The notes under the pieces: model-generated
What the model saw: only the letters and a program-made list of their open reading frames with translations
Databases searched by the model: none
What the model was told of the DNA's origin: nothing
Assembly: GCA_028275005.1 (NCBI GenBank)
Contig: JAQCNN010000112.1
Span: 1-15,928, forward strand
Reading direction: 5' to 3'
Origin: Salinirussus sp.
Lineage (GTDB): Archaea; Halobacteriota; Halobacteria; Halobacteriales; Haloarculaceae
Length of the DNA: 15,928 bases
Program-made: the position numbers and the translations under genes
Shown here: one piece after another, positions 12,206 to 15,928 of the stretch
How positions within the stretch are numbered: position 1 is the first letter of the stretch
Layout: each line of letters opens with the position of its first letter

Positions 12206-13297
12206 ATGGACCCGCGCATCCGCGAACACGCCGAGGTGGTCGTCGACCACTCGACCGACCTCTCGGCCGGGGACGACATTGTCATCGACGCCCACCCGGT
12301 CGCCGAGGACCTTGTCGTGGCGTTACACGAACTGGCAGCCGACCGGGGGGCGAACCCGCTCGTCGTCCAGGAGCGACTCGGGGAACGCTACCAGCGGGCC
12401 TTCCTGCGCAATCGCGACGACTTCGAGACGCCCGCCCACCTGCAGGCGCTGTACGAGGAGATGGACGCCTACATCGCGGTCCGTGGGAACGCAAACGTCA
12501 CCGAGACCAGTGACGTCGACCCCGAGACCAACGCCGCCTACCAGCAGGCCCAGCAGCCGCTGCTCAATGAGCGGCTCTCGAAGACCTGGTGTCTCACCCA
12601 GTTCCCCGCCGCCGCGAACGCCCAACTCGCCGGGATGTCCACAGAAGGGTACGAGGACTTCGTCTGGGACGCGGTCAACAAGGACTGGGACGCGGTCCGG
12701 AACCACCAGGCACAGATGGTCGAGGTCCTCGACCCCGCCGAGGAGGTCCGGATCGTCTCCGGCGACACGACCGAGGTCACGATGTCCGTCGCCGGGAACC
12801 CGACCCTGAACGACTACGGCGAGAAGAATCTGCCCGGCGGCGAGGTGTTCACCGCGCCCGTCCCCGACAGCGTGGAGGGGGAGGTCCTGTTCGACAAGCC
12901 ACTCTACCACCAGGGCCGGGAGGTTACCGACGTCTTCCTGCGCTTCGAGGGCGGCGAGGTTGTCGACCACTCCGCAGGCAAAAACGAGGCGGTGTTGACC
13001 CAGGTGCTGAACACCGACAGCGGTGCCCAGCGGCTTGGCGAACTCGGTATCGGGATGAACCGCGATATCGACCGGTTTTCCTACAACATGCTGTTCGACG
13101 AGAAGATGGGCGACACCGTCCACATGGCGGTCGGCCGGGCCTACGGGGGGACCGTCGGCGAGCACAACGAGCGCAACGAGTCTGCCGTCCACGTCGACAT
13201 GATCGTCGATATGAGCGAGGACTCGGTCATCGAGGTCGACGGCGAGGTCGTCCAGCGAGACGGTACCTTCCGGTTCGAGGACGGCTTCGAGGAGTAA
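12206..13297 (+). CDS. Aminopeptidase, peptidase family M29
   Basis: A 363-aa cytosolic metallo-aminopeptidase of the AmpS/AmpT (thermophilic aminopeptidase) family, which trims N-terminal residues from peptides using two metal ions. Family motifs near the metal site are NLPGGEVFTAP (208-218, ligand Glu213), GELGIGMN (278-285, Glu279), FDEKMGDTVHMAVGRAY (297-313, His306 and Tyr313) and SAVHVDMIVDM (326-336, His329 and Asp331). The N-terminal half carries the family's substrate-side domain. Length is slightly below the bacterial norm. Start ATG 12206 has GGTTTGTCC about 25 bp upstream, so it may have its own promoter inside the 30-bp gap after the microprotein gene. A GC-rich hairpin follows at 13376-13402. 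Confidence 0.93.
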   Translation: MDPRIREHAEVVVDHSTDLSAGDDIVIDAHPVAEDLVVALHELAADRGANPLVVQERLGERYQRAFLRNRDDFETPAHLQALYEEMDAYIAVRGNANVTETSDVDPETNAAYQQAQQPLLNERLSKTWCLTQFPAAANAQLAGMSTEGYEDFVWDAVNKDWDAVRNHQAQMVEVLDPAEEVRIVSGDTTEVTMSVAGNPTLNDYGEKNLPGGEVFTAPVPDSVEGEVLFDKPLYHQGREVTDVFLRFEGGEVVDHSAGKNEAVLTQVLNTDSGAQRLGELGIGMNRDIDRFSYNMLFDEKMGDTVHMAVGRAYGGTVGEHNERNESAVHVDMIVDMSEDSVIEVDGEVVQRDGTFRFEDGFEE

Positions 13298-13375
13298 TGA
13301 GGCCCGCCAGCGGAGGCTCTTCGAGGTGCGAACGGCGAGAAGCGGAGCAGGCCGCGAGCGGGCCCCCGACTGCCG

Positions 13376-13402
13376 GACACCCCCGTAGCCGGGGGGCGTG
13401 TC
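13376..13402 (+). terminator. Strong GC hairpin after the M29 peptidase gene
   Basis: GACAC-CCCCG pairs with CGGGG and GTGTC (small bulge, 4-5 nt loop), about 80 bp after the peptidase stop and before the aIF2-beta gene. It is the likely boundary between two transcription units. No T-run follows. Confidence 0.35.
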
Positions 13403-13449
13403 ACCACCCCTCGCGCCAACGGTATCCCGTCCAGCCCACTATATTTGGT

Positions 13450-14064
13450 ATGAACTACGACTCCGCACTCGATAGAGCCTACGACGACCTTCCGGAGGAG
13501 ACAGACGACGCCGGCGAACGACTCTCGGTGCCCGACCCCGAGGGGGAGACCGACGGCGCCTTTACCCGACTGACGAACATCGGCGCCATGGCGGACGCGG
13601 TCGGCCGCGAGCCCGAACACCTCCACAGCGCCATCCAGACCGCACTGGGCACGAGCGGCCAGTTCGAGGGTGACCGCGCCCGGTACAACGGTGACTTCGG
13701 GATCGACGACTTTGCGGCAGCCGTCGACAGCTACATCGAGCAGTTCGTCACCTGCTCGGAGTGTGGCCTGCCCGACACGGTGTTGAGCCGCGAGGACGGC
13801 GTAGAGATGCTCCGGTGTCAGGCCTGTGGCGCGTTCCGCCCGGTCGGCAAGAACGCCCCGTCGACGACACAGACCCAGCAACGCGAGACCGTCGAGGAGG
13901 GGACCACCTACGAGTTGGAGATCACCGGCACCGGCCGGAAGGGCGACGGTGTCGCCAACCGCGGCGACTACACCATCTTCGTCCCCGGCGCCCAGGAGGG
14001 ACAGGTCGTGCGGGCGGTCATCGAGTCCACCAGCGGCGACCTGGCGTTCGCGCGGCTGGTCTGA
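13450..14064 (+). CDS. Translation initiation factor aIF2 subunit beta with C-terminal TRAM domain
   Basis: A 204-aa protein. Residues 1-30 are an acidic lead (MNYDSALDRAYDDLP, SVPDP). About 36-98 are the alpha/beta domain of aIF2-beta/eIF5 (TRLTNIGAMADAVGREPEHL, LGTSGQF). The zinc ribbon at 101-127 has CSECG (Cys102, Cys105) and CQACG (Cys123, Cys126). After a Ser/Thr/Gln linker, 148-204 form a TRAM domain (TYELEITGTGRKGDGVANRG, YTIFVPGA, LAFARLV), an RNA-binding OB-like fold. aIF2 brings initiator tRNA to the small ribosomal subunit. The TRAM fusion suggests an extra RNA-contact role and may mark a paralogue beside a canonical aIF2-beta elsewhere; that is inference. ACTATATTT lies only about 5 bp before the ATG, too near for a TATA box of this start. 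Confidence 0.9.
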   Translation: MNYDSALDRAYDDLPEETDDAGERLSVPDPEGETDGAFTRLTNIGAMADAVGREPEHLHSAIQTALGTSGQFEGDRARYNGDFGIDDFAAAVDSYIEQFVTCSECGLPDTVLSREDGVEMLRCQACGAFRPVGKNAPSTTQTQQRETVEEGTTYELEITGTGRKGDGVANRGDYTIFVPGAQEGQVVRAVIESTSGDLAFARLV

Positions 14065-14077
14065 TCCGGCAGCGGTT

Positions 14078-15646
14078 CTACCCCTCGTCGACGAACTCCT
14101 CACGGAGTTCGACCTTGCGGATCTTGCCCGACCCTGTCTTTGGCAGTTCCTCGCGGATCGCCACGATCCGGGGGTGTTTGTACGGCGCGATCTCCGAGAG
14201 GGCGTACTCCTTGACCGCCGCCTCCGTGAGCTCACTCCCCTCGACGAGTGTGAGTGCGGCCGCGACCGTCTCACCCTTCCGCTCGTGGGGGACCCCGAAG
14301 ACGGCCACCTCGTGGATCTCGGGGTGGTCGTACAACACCTGTTCGACCTCGGCGGGGTAGACGTTGTACCCGCCGGTGAGGATCATGTCCTTCTCCCGGC
14401 CGCTGATGTAGTAGTAGTTGTCCTCGTCACGGTAACCCCGGTCACCGGTTCGGAAGTAGCCGTCCTCGGTGAAGGCCGCCGCCGTGGCGTCGGGTCGCTC
14501 GTAGTAGCCTTCCATCACGTGGGGGCCCTTCATGACGATCTCCCCTTCCTCGCCGTCGGGTACCTCCACACCGGTCTCGGGGTCGACCACCTTCGAGTGG
14601 GTGTGACCGGCGGGCTGGCCGACGCTGCCGATCCTGTCGCCCAGCGTCGCGTACCGCACGGAGTGGCTCCCGGCGGTGGTCTCGGTCAGGCCGTACCCCT
14701 CGATGACGGGCACGTCAAAGACCGCCTCGAACTCCTCGTGGACGGGGACCGGAAGCTTGTCGCCGCCCTGGCCGGCCCGCCACAGCGAGGACAGGTCGTA
14801 GGCCTCGGGGTTCTCCTTGTAGGTCTGGAGCAGGTCCATGAACATCGTCGCGACCCCGGTAAACGAGGGGATGTCGTACTCGTCGAGCGTCCGGAGGACG
14901 AGGTCGGGGTCCCACTGGTCGGGGCGGATTGTGTGGAGTGTCCGCCCGGTGGCGAGTGTCGTCATCATCACCACGACGCCGGTGATGTGGTACATCGGGA
15001 CGACCGCGAACCCGTCGCCGCGGACCTGCCCGCCGGTGTAGGAGGTGATACCGTTGACCAGCTGGACCCGGAAGTTCCCGTGGGTCAACAGGACGCCCTT
15101 CGGTTTGCCCGTCGTCCCCGAGGTGTACGGCTGGAGGAGCACGTCGTCGTCCTCGCGCTCGACCAGGGTGGGGTCGCCGGCCGCCGCGAGGTCGTCGAGC
15201 GTGGTGTGGTCGCTGTCGGGGTCCGCGCTGATAACCTCGAGACCGACCTCCTCGGCGACCGGCACCGCCCACTCCTCGCGCTCGCCGTCACAGACCACCG
15301 CGGCCGAGTCGGAGTCCTCGAACTGGTAGGTGATCTCCCGGCGGCGGTACTCCGGGTTGATCGGCGAGGCGACGACACCGGCGTGGATGCAGGCCCAAAC
15401 AGTAAGGGCAAAACCGATTCCATTTGGGAGGTAGACACAGATGCGGTCGCCCGGTTCGAGACCCATCTCGTGGAGGCCGCCGGCGACCCGCTGCACCCGG
15501 TCGTGAAACGCCGCGTAGGTCAACGCCTCGCCGTCGTGTTCGACCGCAACCTCGTCGGGGAACTTCTCCGCCGGACGCGTCAGCAGGTTCGCCACGCTCC
15601 CGTCGTACGGCGGTGCCATCAGGTCCTCGGCTGGGACGGGTTCCAT
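14078..15646 (-). CDS. AMP-forming acyl-CoA synthetase (fatty acid/carboxylate CoA ligase)
   Basis: A 522-aa enzyme of the adenylate-forming (ANL) superfamily: it activates a carboxylic acid with ATP to an acyl-adenylate and then an acyl-CoA. Motifs in order: P-loop YTSGTTGKPKG (174-184), GYGLTETT (317-324), YFRTGDRG (397-404), hinge GREKDMILTGG (416-426) and catalytic-lysine motif PKTGSGKIRK (502-511, Lys508). Its overall character fits medium/long-chain fatty acyl-CoA ligases; the substrate cannot be fixed by eye. A GTG at 15664 would add six residues, but a TCTATAAG box predicts transcription from about 15650, so ATG 15646 is preferred. It is convergent with the aIF2-beta gene, 13 bp apart. 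A role in lipid or organic-acid catabolism is likely. Confidence 0.92.
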   Translation of the reverse strand: MEPVPAEDLMAPPYDGSVANLLTRPAEKFPDEVAVEHDGEALTYAAFHDRVQRVAGGLHEMGLEPGDRICVYLPNGIGFALTVWACIHAGVVASPINPEYRRREITYQFEDSDSAAVVCDGEREEWAVPVAEEVGLEVISADPDSDHTTLDDLAAAGDPTLVEREDDDVLLQPYTSGTTGKPKGVLLTHGNFRVQLVNGITSYTGGQVRGDGFAVVPMYHITGVVVMMTTLATGRTLHTIRPDQWDPDLVLRTLDEYDIPSFTGVATMFMDLLQTYKENPEAYDLSSLWRAGQGGDKLPVPVHEEFEAVFDVPVIEGYGLTETTAGSHSVRYATLGDRIGSVGQPAGHTHSKVVDPETGVEVPDGEEGEIVMKGPHVMEGYYERPDATAAAFTEDGYFRTGDRGYRDEDNYYYISGREKDMILTGGYNVYPAEVEQVLYDHPEIHEVAVFGVPHERKGETVAAALTLVEGSELTEAAVKEYALSEIAPYKHPRIVAIREELPKTGSGKIRKVELREEFVDEG

Positions 15647-15671
15647 GTGTACCGTCGTCGACACTCACCGG

Positions 15672-15679
15672 CTTATAGA
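15672..15679 (-). promoter_or_regulatory. TATA box of the acyl-CoA synthetase gene
   Basis: CTATAAG on the minus strand is centred about 29 bp before ATG 15646 and only 11 bp before GTG 15664. It therefore decides for the ATG start and a near-leaderless transcript. Confidence 0.55.
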
Positions 15680-15697
15680 TTGGGACAGCGGCGGTGA

Positions 15698-15731
15698 GCG
15701 GGCACGGAGGGATTACGAACCACGCCGTCGG
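15698..15731 (-). repeat. Degenerate duplicate of the 3' half of tRNA-Arg
   Basis: On the minus strand this reads CCGACGG, then a degenerate T-arm (GTGGTTCGTAAT), then CCCTCCGTGCCCGC. It aligns with tRNA-Arg from the 3' strand of its anticodon stem to its end with a few indels and substitutions. The last 18 bp are identical (15697-15714 and 15803-15820, 106 bp apart). It looks like an attachment-site footprint or a small tandem duplication. No integrase is in the window. Confidence 0.6.
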
Positions 15732-15804
15732 CTCGCTTCGCTCGCCGCCGTCTACTTCAAATCCCACGGGCCGCTTCGCTCCTCGCGTCCGCTCGTCGCA
15801 GAAG

Positions 15805-15880
15805 CGGGCACGGAGGGATTTGAACCCTCGACCGTCGGATTAGAAGTCCGACGCTCTGGTCCGGACTGAGCTACGTGCCC
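15805..15880 (-). tRNA. tRNA-Arg (anticodon TCT)
   Basis: A 76-nt tRNA. Acceptor GGGCACG pairs with CGTGCCC, discriminator G. D stem GCTC/GAGC. Anticodon stem TCGGA/TCCGA encloses CTTCTAA, giving anticodon TCT for AGA/AGG. T arm GAGGG-TTCAAAT-CCCTC. CCA is not encoded. CGGCTTTGCC about 28 bp upstream (15904-15913) is a plausible promoter. A degenerate copy of its 3' half lies 73 bp beyond its 3' end. Confidence 0.96.
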
Positions 15881-15903
15881 CACCGGAGGCAACGGAGCGA
15901 CTG

Positions 15904-15913
15904 GCAAAGCCGT
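15904..15913 (-). promoter_or_regulatory. Promoter-like element of tRNA-Arg
   Basis: CGGCTTTGCC on the minus strand, about 28 bp before the tRNA 5' end. It is identical to the core before the 39-aa microprotein gene. Confidence 0.4.
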
Positions 15914-15928
15914 TGTGGTCGTGTGAGT

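Noticed and set aside
13826..15697. 623-aa plus-strand frame antisense to the acyl-CoA synthetase
   Set aside because: The opposite strand carries all the adenylate-forming motifs; this frame has none.
1..15928. CRISPR array, transposase, integrase or toxin-antitoxin system
   Set aside because: No regularly spaced repeats and no recognisable recombinase, nuclease or toxin family in any frame.

Overview
The window is a GC-rich stretch of a haloarchaeal (halophilic euryarchaeon) chromosome. The evidence is: proteins rich in Asp and Glu; archaeal information-processing genes (group II chaperonin, aIF2-beta, archaeal Trm1); an Lrp-type regulator divergent from a class I glutamine synthetase; a Tat/lipobox solute receptor; many CxxC microproteins; and TATA-like elements about 25-30 bp upstream of most start codons, as expected for leaderless haloarchaeal transcripts. 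Most of it is housekeeping DNA. I see no CRISPR array, transposase or integrase.

Layout, left half: the 5' part of a TAXI-type TRAP solute receptor (minus, cut by the left edge); an intergenic region with nested inverted repeats; msrA (+); a small CPxCG protein (-); ridA (+) and a two-helix membrane protein (+); a tandem tRNA-Ser(GGA) pair, the first copy broken in its T-loop by 55 nt and the second intact; about 0.8 kb of non-coding or decayed DNA; an Old Yellow Enzyme-type oxidoreductase (-); a thermosome subunit (+); and a zinc-ribbon protein (-).

Layout, right half: lrp (-) divergent from glnA (+); a coiled-coil/two-TM protein (-); a small membrane protein (+) whose stop codon overlaps that of convergent trm1 (-) in one CTAG; a 39-aa membrane microprotein (+); an M29 aminopeptidase (+); aIF2-beta with a C-terminal TRAM domain (+); an AMP-forming acyl-CoA synthetase (-); and tRNA-Arg(TCT) (-), followed by a degenerate second copy of its own 3' half.

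Functionally the genes cover nitrogen assimilation and its control (lrp/glnA), protein quality control and repair (thermosome, MsrA, M29 peptidase, RidA), translation (aIF2-beta, Trm1, two tRNAs) and lipid or organic-acid metabolism (acyl-CoA synthetase, TAXI uptake). No large operon is present; most genes appear to have their own promoter. The least explained signals are the two rearranged tRNA loci, the concentric inverted repeats upstream of msrA, the long imperfect palindrome near 3.77 kb and the frame-broken Cys-rich micro-ORFs near 3.3-3.6 kb.
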